Positions 52,785 to 59,581 of a stretch of 64,000 bases of DNA are shown piece by piece; position 1 is the stretch's first letter, and every line of letters begins with the position of its first letter. This DNA is from Actinomadura alba (lineage in GTDB: Bacteria; Actinomycetota; Actinomycetes; Streptosporangiales; Streptosporangiaceae). A program made the translations under genes and the position numbers. The DNA lies in assembly GCF_014323705.1 (NCBI RefSeq), contig NZ_JABVEC010000003.1, forward strand, positions 248,001 through 312,000, given 5' to 3'. The notes under the pieces were generated by a model. That model had not been told where the DNA came from. It saw only the letters and a program-made list of their open reading frames with translations, and made no database searches.

Positions 52785-53174
52785 TCAAGCTAGCCAGACC
52801 GCGTTGCGGCGGTGTCGTCCTTGGGGCATCTCAACGTATTCCACAGCTTCGATCGCGAGACGGCCATTGATCGTGGCGTTCGCAACGCTCCGGCTCGCAT
52901 CAGCTGAGCGGCGGAGGCGCTGCCGTTCCTGTCGTTCCTCGCTGGTCGCCCACGAGGACACTGATCGATCTCTGGTACCGACCCTGGCGAAGGAGTACAC
53001 GGCGACTTCACGGCGGATGAGCTGCGGGCGGAGGCGACGGCCCTCATGTGCCGCTTCCCGCAGACACGTGGCGCTGTAGCGCAGACCTGTGACGGTCACT
53101 GCTCGCAGGGGCCTGCTGGACTCAACGCCTGTCTCTGAGTGCGTGATGGGAATGTGGTGGGCGGTGCGGGACAC
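52785..53174 (-). CDS. ORFan, unknown protein with atypical codon use
   Basis: A 129-codon frame that I do not recognise. The start is a GTG at 53174 with GAGGGG upstream; the frame stays open to a TTG at 53279, so a longer form is possible. The C-terminal half reads sensibly (LIRREVAVYSFARVGTRD, ATINGRLAIEAVEYVEMPQG). Third-position GC is lower than in neighbouring genes, which suggests foreign origin or a non-coding frame. No signal peptide or helix. It lies between a membrane protein and a VapBC-type pair. Confidence 0.4.
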   Translation of the reverse strand: MSRTAHHIPITHSETGVESSRPLRAVTVTGLRYSATCLREAAHEGRRLRPQLIRREVAVYSFARVGTRDRSVSSWATSEERQERQRLRRSADASRSVANATINGRLAIEAVEYVEMPQGRHRRNAVWLA

Positions 53175-53306
53175 GGAGCCCCCTCGGGCAGCACCGCCAG
53201 GTATCTCCTGGCGGACTAACCGAAGCCAGTCGGACCCATCGGCCGCTCTTCTCCCATAAGCGACACGATAGTGGCGCAAGGGATTTAGCCGTCGCCCGCC
53301 CGCCGC

Positions 53307-53741
53307 TCACACGTGGATCACGACGACGCGCTGACCCTTGGGCCGACCCGGCTCCTCGACGAGCCGGCTCAGATCATCAGGATCGCTGGTGAGCAGCACG
53401 ACTGGACAGGCCATCTCCAGCGCCGTCGCGGCGACGACGGAGTCGATCGCGAAGCGATGCCCGGTCAGCCCGGTAGATCCGAGCAGTTCACCGGCCCGAC
53501 GTGCGAGTTCCGGCGTCACGGGGAGTGTGGTAACGCGCGATAGCACTTGATGCACCCGCGCATCACGAGACCCACCACGCAGCACCTCGGTCAACGTGAT
53601 GGCGCTGACCACGACTCTGGCCCGACGAGCCCGCGCGGTCTCCAGATAGGCCCGCGCGCGCGGGTCGCCCGCCGCGAGCTTGGACAACCCCTCGCTGTCG
53701 AGGACCAGCGTCCCGCCCACCGCTACTCGTGGTCTGGCCAT
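53307..53741 (-). CDS. PIN-domain toxin (VapC-like)
   Basis: A 144-residue putative ribonuclease toxin. The acidic cluster of the PIN fold is visible: the first Asp in LVLDSEGLSKLA, the Glu in AITLTEVLRG, the Asp in HRFAIDSVVAATAL and a last Asp in LLTSDPDDLSRL. Its start overlaps the antitoxin-like gene by 19 bases, giving coupled translation. The pair is a type II toxin-antitoxin system by arrangement. It lies just downstream of the nrdJ terminator on the same strand. Confidence 0.9.
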   Translation of the reverse strand: MARPRVAVGGTLVLDSEGLSKLAAGDPRARAYLETARARRARVVVSAITLTEVLRGGSRDARVHQVLSRVTTLPVTPELARRAGELLGSTGLTGHRFAIDSVVAATALEMACPVVLLTSDPDDLSRLVEEPGRPKGQRVVVIHV

Positions 53742-54145
53742 GCGGTTTCAGCCTCCGCGAGGAACTCCTCCGGTACAGGGCCGTGCTCGGCCTCAAGCAA
53801 GGCGGCGAGTTCGGCCAGCAGATCCAGCTCCAACTGGCGGGAGACGGCCTCTGCCACGTAGTGGCTGAACTGCCCCTTGCCCACACGCTGCTGCACGGCT
53901 GCCGTGAGTCCTTCAGGCAACGAGACGCTGACCTTTCGCGCCCGCCCAAGGGAACGGAGGTCGGCCTCCGGCTCAGCGGAGATCCCGATCCGCTCCAGTA
54001 GCTCCTGCCACTCCCGAGGTGTCTTATCCACCTCGTGGGCAATGGCGAGCAACGGCGCCAACTCGCGTGCCGACCACAAGCGCGACGCCACAGACTCCGC
54101 GGCGTCGGCGGCCGGTTCCAACGGCATAGCGCTCATAAGCCTCAT
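53723..54145 (-). CDS. Ribbon-helix-helix antitoxin-like protein of the PIN toxin
   Basis: About 140 residues. After a helical N-terminal part (ELAPLLAIAHEVDKTPREWQ) comes a CopG/RHH-like DNA-binding segment, ARKVSVSLPEGLTAAVQQRV, then FSHYVAEAVSRQLELDLLA. The acidic C-terminal tail (EHGPVPEEFLAEAETAWPD) is the likely toxin-neutralising part. It is longer than most VapB antitoxins because of the N-terminal region. Three in-frame ATGs (54145, 54136, 54127) could start it. The gene precedes and overlaps the PIN gene, as in vapBC operons. Confidence 0.8.
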   Translation of the reverse strand: MRLMSAMPLEPAADAAESVASRLWSARELAPLLAIAHEVDKTPREWQELLERIGISAEPEADLRSLGRARKVSVSLPEGLTAAVQQRVGKGQFSHYVAEAVSRQLELDLLAELAALLEAEHGPVPEEFLAEAETAWPDHE

Positions 54146-54211
54146 GCTACCGCCGGTGGCAAACCCTGTCACCTCAGGCCCCATTTCCGAGTGGCGCTGC
54201 CGAACAGGCAG

Positions 54212-54258
54212 AGCGGAGAGCCACAGAAATCGACTCTCCGCTCTGACCAGGCAGTTCA
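54212..54258 (-). terminator. Terminator with CCTGGTCAG box, copy 3 (after nrdJ)
   Basis: Stem AGCGGAGAG / CTCTCCGCT (54212-54220 and 54234-54242) next to CTGACCAGGCAGTTCA (54243-54258) on the plus strand, 20 bases beyond the nrdJ stop. The box is 14/16 identical in all three copies while the stems differ. Confidence 0.75.
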
Positions 54259-54277
54259 ACGCCTGGAAGGCGCGTTA

Positions 54278-57112
54278 TCAGCTGCAGCCGCTGGTGGAGC
54301 CGCAGCCTTCGCAGACGTAGCAGCTGCCGGCCGGCCGCATCTTGGTGCCGCAGGTGAGGCAGAGCGGCGCGTCGGCGGTACGGCCCTGATGGCTCTCGAT
54401 CACCTCGGTCGAGGACCTCGGTGCGGGAGCCTCGACGGCGACCGGCTGCTTCTCCACCGGCTTCTCGATCGCGGTCGACTGAGCGAGCGACTCACGGTCG
54501 ATCTCCTCCTCTGCGTGCAGCGTGGCCGGGTCCTTGCCCTCGGCCTGCAGAGTGCGCTCCTCGGCGGTGAAGATGCCGAGCCCGGCCCGCTCGTCGTACG
54601 AGAGGTGGTCGAGCGCCAGCCGCCGGAAGATGTAGTCCATCACCGAGGTGGCCATCCGGATGTCCGGGTCGTCGGTCATGCCCGCCGGCTCGAACCGCAG
54701 GTTGGTGAACTTCTCGACCCAGGTCTCCAGCGGCACGCCGTACTGCAGGCTGATGGAGATCGCCATCGAGAAGGCGTCCATCACGCCGGCCAGGGTGGAG
54801 CCCTGCTTGCCGAGCTTGAGGAAGACCTCGCCCAGACCGTCGTCGGGATAGGACGACGCGGTCATGTAGCCCTCGGCACCGGCGACGGAGAACCGGGTCA
54901 CCGTGGCGGGCCGCCGCTTGGGCAGCCGCCGGCGGACCGGCCGTACCTCCGCCGGAGCCACGACGGCCGCCGGGGCCTCCTCGGCCTTCGCGGCCCCCTT
55001 GCTCTTGGCGACGGACAGCGGCTGGCCGACCTTGCAGTTGTCGCGGTAGATCGCGAGCGCCTTGAGCCCCAGCTTCCACCCCTCGAAGTACACCTGCTCG
55101 ATGTCCTCGATGGTGGCGTTCTCGGGCAGGTTGACCGTCTTGCTGATGGCGCCGGACAGCCCCGGCTGTACGGCGGCCATCATCCGGACATGGCCCATGG
55201 GGCTGATGGCGCGGGTGCCCATCGCGCAGTCGAAGACCTCGTAGTGCTGCGGCTTGAGACCCGGAGCGTCGACGACGTGGCCGTGCTCGGAGATGTACTC
55301 GACGATCGCCTCGATCTGCTCCTGCTGGTAGCCGAGGTTCTTCAGCGCCCTCGGCACGGTGAGGTTGACGATCTGCATCGATCCGCCGCCGACGAGCTTC
55401 TTGAACTTGACCAGCGCCAGGTCGGGCTCGATGCCGGTGGTGTCGCAGTCCATCATCAGCCCGATGGTGCCGGTGGGGGCCAGCAGCGACGCCTGGGCGT
55501 TGCGGTAGCCGTTCTTGTCGCCGGTGGTGAGGCACCGCTCCCACTGCCTGGTGGCCTCGGCGTGGATGGCCCCGTCCACCTCGTCGAGCGTACGGACCTG
55601 GTCGTTGGCCGCGGCGTGCTTGCGCATGACCCGCTTGTGCGCTTCGGCGTTGCGCGCGTATCCCTCATAGGGCCCGACCACGGCGGCCAGCTCGGCGGAC
55701 CGGCGGTAGGCGGTGCCGGTCATCAGCTGGGTGATGGAGGCGGCGATGGAACGGCCGCCATCCGAGTCGTAGGCGTGCCCGGTCGCCATCAGCAGCGCGC
55801 CGAGGTTGGCGTAGCCGATGCCGAGCTGGCGGTAGGCCCGGGTGGTCTCGCCGATGGCCGGGGTCGGGAAGTCCGCGAACGTGATCGAGATGTCCATCGC
55901 GGTGATGACGAGCTCGGTCAGCTTGACGAAGCCCTGGACGTCGAAGCTGTCGTCGTCGTTCAGGAACTTCATCAGGTTGATCGACGCGAGGTTGCAGGAC
56001 GAGTTGTCGAGATGGAGATACTCGCTGCACGGGTTGCTCGCGGTGATCCGCCCGGTCTCGGGCGACGTGTGCCAGTCGTTGATCGTGTCGTCGTACTGCA
56101 CGCCCGGGTCGGCGCACTCCCAGGCGGCCTTGGCCATCAGCCGGAACAGGTCCTTGGCCTGGATGGTCTGGATCACCTCGCCGGTCATCCGGGCGCGCAG
56201 GCCGAACTCTTCACCGGCCTCGACCGCCCGCATGAACTCGTCGGACACCCGGACCGAGTTGTTGGCGTTCTGGTACTGGACGCTGACGATGTCCTTGCCA
56301 CCGAGGTCCATGTCGAAGCCCGCGTCGCGCAACGCGCGGATCTTGTCCTCTTCACGCGCCTTGGTCTCGATGAACTCGACGACGTCGGGGTGATCGACGT
56401 CCAGCACGACCATCTTGGCGGCACGCCGGGTGGCACCGCCCGACTTGATGGTGCCCGCCGAGGCGTCGGCGCCGCGCATGAACGAGACCGGCCCGCTGGC
56501 GGTGCCTCCGGAGGAGAGCAACTCCTTGCTGGAGCGGATACGGGAGAGGTTCACCCCCGAACCGGAACCGCCCTTGAAGATCACACCCTCTTCCTTGTAC
56601 CACTCCAGGATCGACTCCATCGTGTCGTCGACCGAGAGGATGAAACACGCTGAAACCTGCTGTTTGCTGGACGTCCCCACGTTGAACCAGACAGGCGAGT
56701 TGAAACTGAAGATCTGGTGGACCAGGGCGTACTTCAATTCGTGCTCGAAGATCTCAGCATCCTGCTCTGAGGCGAAATAGCCGTTCTCACGACCGGTGTC
56801 GGCGTAGACCCGCACCACCCGGTCGACCAGCTGCTTCAGGCTCCACTCCCGCTGAGGCGTGCCGACGGCCCCCCGGAAGTACTTCGAGGTGACGATGTTC
56901 GTGGCGTTCACCGACCAGAAGGCCGGGAACTCCACCCCGCGCTGCTCGAAGTTGATGGAACCATCACGCCAGTTCGTCATGACGACGTCACGACGCTCCC
57001 AGGTCACCTCGTCGTACGGGTGCACCCCGGGCTTGGTGAAGATGCGCTCCATCTTCAGCCCCTTGCGGCCCTTGCCGCGCCTGGCCGTCGAGCCGCTCAC
57101 CGTCTCGGTCAT
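54278..57112 (-). CDS. nrdJ: Vitamin B12-dependent class II ribonucleotide reductase
   Basis: A 944-residue enzyme that makes deoxyribonucleotides from ribonucleotides using adenosylcobalamin. N-terminal WSVNATNIVTSKYF and FKGGSGSGVNLSRIRSS are in the nucleotide-binding barrel; the barrel's NPCSEYLHLDNSSCNLASIN carries the conserved N-P-C-S-E active-site block. The C-terminal tail ends CLTCGTKMRPAGSCYVCEGC, the cysteine pairs that relay reducing power and perhaps bind zinc. ATG 57112 matches the family N-terminus. It lies 139 bases after nrdR on the same strand, so the nrdRJ operon is probably repressed by NrdR. I see no cobalamin riboswitch. Confidence 0.97.
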   Translation of the reverse strand: MTETVSGSTARRGKGRKGLKMERIFTKPGVHPYDEVTWERRDVVMTNWRDGSINFEQRGVEFPAFWSVNATNIVTSKYFRGAVGTPQREWSLKQLVDRVVRVYADTGRENGYFASEQDAEIFEHELKYALVHQIFSFNSPVWFNVGTSSKQQVSACFILSVDDTMESILEWYKEEGVIFKGGSGSGVNLSRIRSSKELLSSGGTASGPVSFMRGADASAGTIKSGGATRRAAKMVVLDVDHPDVVEFIETKAREEDKIRALRDAGFDMDLGGKDIVSVQYQNANNSVRVSDEFMRAVEAGEEFGLRARMTGEVIQTIQAKDLFRLMAKAAWECADPGVQYDDTINDWHTSPETGRITASNPCSEYLHLDNSSCNLASINLMKFLNDDDSFDVQGFVKLTELVITAMDISITFADFPTPAIGETTRAYRQLGIGYANLGALLMATGHAYDSDGGRSIAASITQLMTGTAYRRSAELAAVVGPYEGYARNAEAHKRVMRKHAAANDQVRTLDEVDGAIHAEATRQWERCLTTGDKNGYRNAQASLLAPTGTIGLMMDCDTTGIEPDLALVKFKKLVGGGSMQIVNLTVPRALKNLGYQQEQIEAIVEYISEHGHVVDAPGLKPQHYEVFDCAMGTRAISPMGHVRMMAAVQPGLSGAISKTVNLPENATIEDIEQVYFEGWKLGLKALAIYRDNCKVGQPLSVAKSKGAAKAEEAPAAVVAPAEVRPVRRRLPKRRPATVTRFSVAGAEGYMTASSYPDDGLGEVFLKLGKQGSTLAGVMDAFSMAISISLQYGVPLETWVEKFTNLRFEPAGMTDDPDIRMATSVMDYIFRRLALDHLSYDERAGLGIFTAEERTLQAEGKDPATLHAEEEIDRESLAQSTAIEKPVEKQPVAVEAPAPRSSTEVIESHQGRTADAPLCLTCGTKMRPAGSCYVCEGCGSTSGCS

Positions 57113-57251
57113 TGCCTTCCCCCTCTGGGGCCCTCCCGCGGGGCCCCCGTTCAGGAACTATTCCCGTTATTGGTCATACTTCGCCGCAGGCCGGTTCAAT
57201 CCCGACCTGGGCCCTTGCACCACATGTCTCGCCGTGTTCCCTGGGGACTCG

Positions 57252-57710
57252 CTACGGTCCGCCGGGAGCCGCGCCCCGCAACGACTCGATCTCCTTCTCG
57301 AAGTCATCGAGCGACTCGAAGCCCCGGTAGACCGAGGCGAAGCGCAGATACGCGACCTCGTCGAGCTCGCGCAGGGGGCCCAGGATGGCCAGCCCGATCT
57401 CGTGCGATGCGATCTCTGCGCCGCCGGTCGCCCGGATGGTCTCTTCGACCTGGTGTCCCAGCTGCGCCAGCGCGTCCTCGTCCACCGGACGGCCCTGGCA
57501 GGCTCTGCGCACCCCCGCGATGATCTTGTCTCGGGAGAACGGCTCGGTGACGCCGCTGCGCTTGGCCACCATCTGCAGCACCGCCTCTTGCGTGGTGAAC
57601 CTGCGGCCGCACTCGGGACAGGAGCGCCGCCGCCGGATGGCGGCGCCGTCGTCGGCGGCCCGGCTGTCGATCACCCGGCTGTCGGGGTTGCGGCAGAACG
57701 GACAGTGCAT
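57252..57710 (-). CDS. nrdR: Transcriptional repressor NrdR
   Basis: A 152-residue regulator of ribonucleotide reductase genes that senses dATP/ATP. The zinc ribbon is complete: [16 protein letters not shown] then [13 protein letters not shown] (C-x2-C and C-x2-C). The ATP-cone domain follows ([22 protein letters not shown]). It ends [18 protein letters not shown], the usual tail. Tandem palindromes matching NrdR boxes lie about 100 bases upstream, so autoregulation with nrdJ is likely. Confidence 0.97.
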   Translation of the reverse strand: MHCPFCRNPDSRVIDSRAADDGAAIRRRRSCPECGRRFTTQEAVLQMVAKRSGVTEPFSRDKIIAGVRRACQGRPVDEDALAQLGHQVEETIRATGGAEIASHEIGLAILGPLRELDEVAYLRFASVYRGFESLDDFEKEIESLRGAAPGGP

Positions 57711-58027
57711 CGCCTTCCTCCTTCCCCGAGGGCCGTATCACCGGTGCGGACAGGGCTGCCGGGGATCTTTCCGCCCAGCGTTCGCCGTTGCCGACACACC
57801 GCCACAAGAGCACAACTTGTGGTGAACTACATCGGTGTAAGTACTACATGTTGTGGTCAACCGTAAGCCCACCGGAGGACGTTCGCAAGCCGGATTGGAA
57901 ACCACGTCCGTAGACGCTGGTCACATCGGCAACACGAGTTTCCGGCCCGGCGTGTCACCGGACCGGGCGCCTCACGGGGCCGTCCGCAGCACGCTGGCAG
58001 CACGCCCGCGGGCCGCCGCCGCGACGC
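57711..58027. promoter_or_regulatory. nrdRJ promoter region with two NrdR boxes
   Basis: AGCACAACTTGTGGT (57809-57823; 12 of 15 positions palindromic) and ACTACATGTTGTGGT (57843-57857; 10 of 15) are tandem sites with centres 34 bases apart. They fit the NrdR-box layout known from Streptomyces and E. coli. The rest of the gap, up to the chiZ-like stop at 58028, has no supported gene. Confidence 0.65.
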
Positions 58028-58393
58028 TCAGCGCGCCGGCAGTTTGAGCCGCTGACCTGGCTGGACGATGGCACCGGACAGCCCGTTGAGGTCGATGATC
58101 CGCTGCACTGTGACGCGGGGATCGACCTCCGGCCGACCGCGGCTCGCGATGTCCCACAGCGTGTCATGCCACCGGACCTCGACGGACTCGGGCCCGGCTC
58201 CCGTCACCCGGGCCGCAGGAGTCTCGCCGCCGCCGGGACTGGCGCCCGCGCCCCTGCGCACGGTCACCCAGAAGCCGACGAGCAAGATGATCACGACCAG
58301 GGCGACCAGGACCACCCGGCCGCGCCGGGTGAGCCTGACGCCGCCAGCACGCCTGTCCTGCCGTACATTGTCGATCCGTACGCCATCGATCAC
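58028..58393 (-). CDS. LysM membrane protein divergent from lexA (ChiZ/YneA/DivS-like)
   Basis: A 121-residue single-pass membrane protein. The basic cytoplasmic start (VRLTRRGR) leads to one helix, VVLVALVVIILLVGFWVTV, and an extracytoplasmic LysM domain: VRWHDTLWDIASRGRPEVDP, then IIDLNGLSGAIVQPGQRLKLP. LysM binds peptidoglycan. M. tuberculosis ChiZ (Rv2719c) and the SOS division inhibitors YneA and DivS occupy the same place beside lexA, so SOS-induced delay of cell division is a strong inference. The GTG at 58393 follows GGGAGG with six bases between. It shares the lexA operator region. Confidence 0.88.
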   Translation of the reverse strand: MIDGVRIDNVRQDRRAGGVRLTRRGRVVLVALVVIILLVGFWVTVRRGAGASPGGGETPAARVTGAGPESVEVRWHDTLWDIASRGRPEVDPRVTVQRIIDLNGLSGAIVQPGQRLKLPAR

Positions 58394-58441
58394 TGTCGGC
58401 CTCCCTCGCGACCGGCCGCTCGCGTTCGAATGAGAATTCGA

Positions 58442-58457
58442 TCGAACGGGTGTACGA
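58442..58457. promoter_or_regulatory. LexA-binding SOS box
   Basis: TCGAACGGGTGTACGA matches the actinobacterial SOS box CGAAC-N4-GTTCG with one mismatch. It overlaps TACGAT (58453-58458), a likely lexA -10. It lies between lexA and the LysM gene and can repress both. Confidence 0.75.
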
Positions 58458-58583
58458 TTTCTATCGCATGCCACCGGCGAAACGCGAGGACTTTCTTCGA
58501 ACAATTGTTTGATCATCAGGCTCTGCCGCGCTAACGTGCAACAACGGAGCGAAGAAGGTCTAGGTAGGGAGGCAGAGGGGACC

Positions 58584-59282
58584 ATGAGCAAGGTCCGGGA
58601 GATGCCCGACGGGCCCATGGACGAAAGCGGACTCACTCAACGCCAGCGAATGGTGCTCGAGGTGATCCGCGACTCGGTCCAGCGGCGCGGCTACCCGCCG
58701 TCGATGCGCGAGATCGGCGAGGCGGTCGGACTGACCAGCACGTCCAGCGTGTCCCACCAACTGCGCACGCTGCAGGGCAAGGGATTCCTGCGGCGCGACC
58801 CCAACCGCCCCCGGGCGGTCGAGGTACGCGTGCCGGGGAGGCCGGCGGCGCAGAGCGAGCCGGACACCTTCGAGGTGGCGAACGGCCAGGAGGCCTCCGC
58901 CCATCCGGCACCCGCCTATGTCCCGCTGGTGGGCCGGATCGCGGCCGGTGGCCCGATCCTGGCCGAGGAGGCGGTCGAAGACGTCTTCACCCTGCCCAAG
59001 CAACTCGTCGGCGAGGGGACCCACTTCCTGCTGAAGGTGTCCGGCGACTCGATGATCGAAGCGGCGATCGCGGACGGCGACTGGGTGGTCGTACGGCAGC
59101 AGCCGGTGGCCGAGAACGGCGACATCGTCGCGGCCATGATCGAGGGTGAGGCCACGGTCAAGACGTTCAAGCGCAAGGACGGTCACGTCTGGCTGCAGCC
59201 GCAGAACAAGGCCTACGAGCCGATCGCCGGCGACGAGGCCTCGGTCCTCGGCCGGGTGGTGGCCGTACTCCGCAAGGTCTGA
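58584..59282 (+). CDS. lexA: LexA repressor
   Basis: A 232-residue SOS repressor/autoprotease. The winged helix has [40 protein letters not shown] (in parts). The cleavage site is the Ala-Gly in [12 protein letters not shown]. The catalytic serine is in [12 protein letters not shown] and the lysine in [17 protein letters not shown] and AGGGGACC precede ATG 58584. Activated RecA would trigger self-cleavage. A SOS box upstream supports autoregulation. It is ended by a perfect 16-bp hairpin. Confidence 0.97.
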   Translation: MSKVREMPDGPMDESGLTQRQRMVLEVIRDSVQRRGYPPSMREIGEAVGLTSTSSVSHQLRTLQGKGFLRRDPNRPRAVEVRVPGRPAAQSEPDTFEVANGQEASAHPAPAYVPLVGRIAAGGPILAEEAVEDVFTLPKQLVGEGTHFLLKVSGDSMIEAAIADGDWVVVRQQPVAENGDIVAAMIEGEATVKTFKRKDGHVWLQPQNKAYEPIAGDEASVLGRVVAVLRKV

Positions 59283-59302
59283 ACCGGGCGGCGTGAGCGC
59301 AG

Positions 59303-59336
59303 GCCCGGTGTCAGCGGTTCCGCTGACACCGGGCCG
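59303..59336 (+). terminator. Terminator after lexA
   Basis: A perfect 16-bp stem, GGCCCGGTGTCAGCGG / CCGCTGACACCGGGCC, with a two-base spacer (so a small tetraloop in practice), 20 bases after the stop. Confidence 0.9.
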
Positions 59337-59438
59337 CCCGCCCATTCCTTGATCCCGCCAGGGCGACGCGTGTCGATCTCCGCGTCGGCGCACAGGCGAC
59401 ATCCGCATGCGGGCTTGCCGTTGCGGTACCGTTGATAT

Positions 59439-59474
59439 ATGCGATCTCGGCTGCTTCTTGGCCGGCCGCGTTGA
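59439..59474 (+). CDS. Leucine-rich leader peptide of leuS (MRSRLLLGRPR)
   Basis: An 11-residue ORF with three successive leucine codons (CTG CTT CTT), ending in TGA 20 bases before a terminator hairpin. This is the layout of amino-acid attenuation leaders. Two of the three use CTT, a rare codon in this GC-rich genome, which would make the peptide sensitive to charged tRNA-Leu level. No strong ribosome-binding site is visible. It is 107 bases upstream of the leuS start. Confidence 0.6.
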   Translation: MRSRLLLGRPR

Positions 59475-59520
59475 CACGATAGGTCAGCGCGGCAGCCCCT
59501 CCTGTGTGAGGGGCCTTTTC
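59465..59520 (+). promoter_or_regulatory. Candidate transcription attenuator of leuS
   Basis: Hairpin 1, GCCGCG...CGCGGC with an inner GAC/GTC pair (59465-59493), overlaps the leader stop. Hairpin 2, GCCCCTC-CTGTGT-GAGGGGC (59495-59514) followed by CTTTTC, is an intrinsic terminator. A ribosome stalled at the Leu codons would cover the left arm of hairpin 1. An alternative antiterminator is not unambiguous by eye. Confidence 0.6.
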
Positions 59521-59581
59521 ATGACTGACCCATGAATGGGCGACGTCGCGCAGCCGTACAAGCCAGATGAGGACCGGACCA

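Noticed and set aside
57180..57210. GGTTCAATCCCGACC resembling a tRNA T-loop
   Set aside because: No acceptor, D or anticodon stem can be drawn around it. No tRNA gene was found anywhere in the window.
57113..57251. Cobalamin riboswitch expected for a B12-dependent reductase gene
   Set aside because: I could not find the B12-box core or the surrounding stems here or upstream of nrdR; NrdR boxes explain regulation.
59300..59581. T-box leader for leuS
   Set aside because: No T-box-like antiterminator bulge or stem I specifier loop is seen; a short Leu-coding ORF with a terminator fits better.
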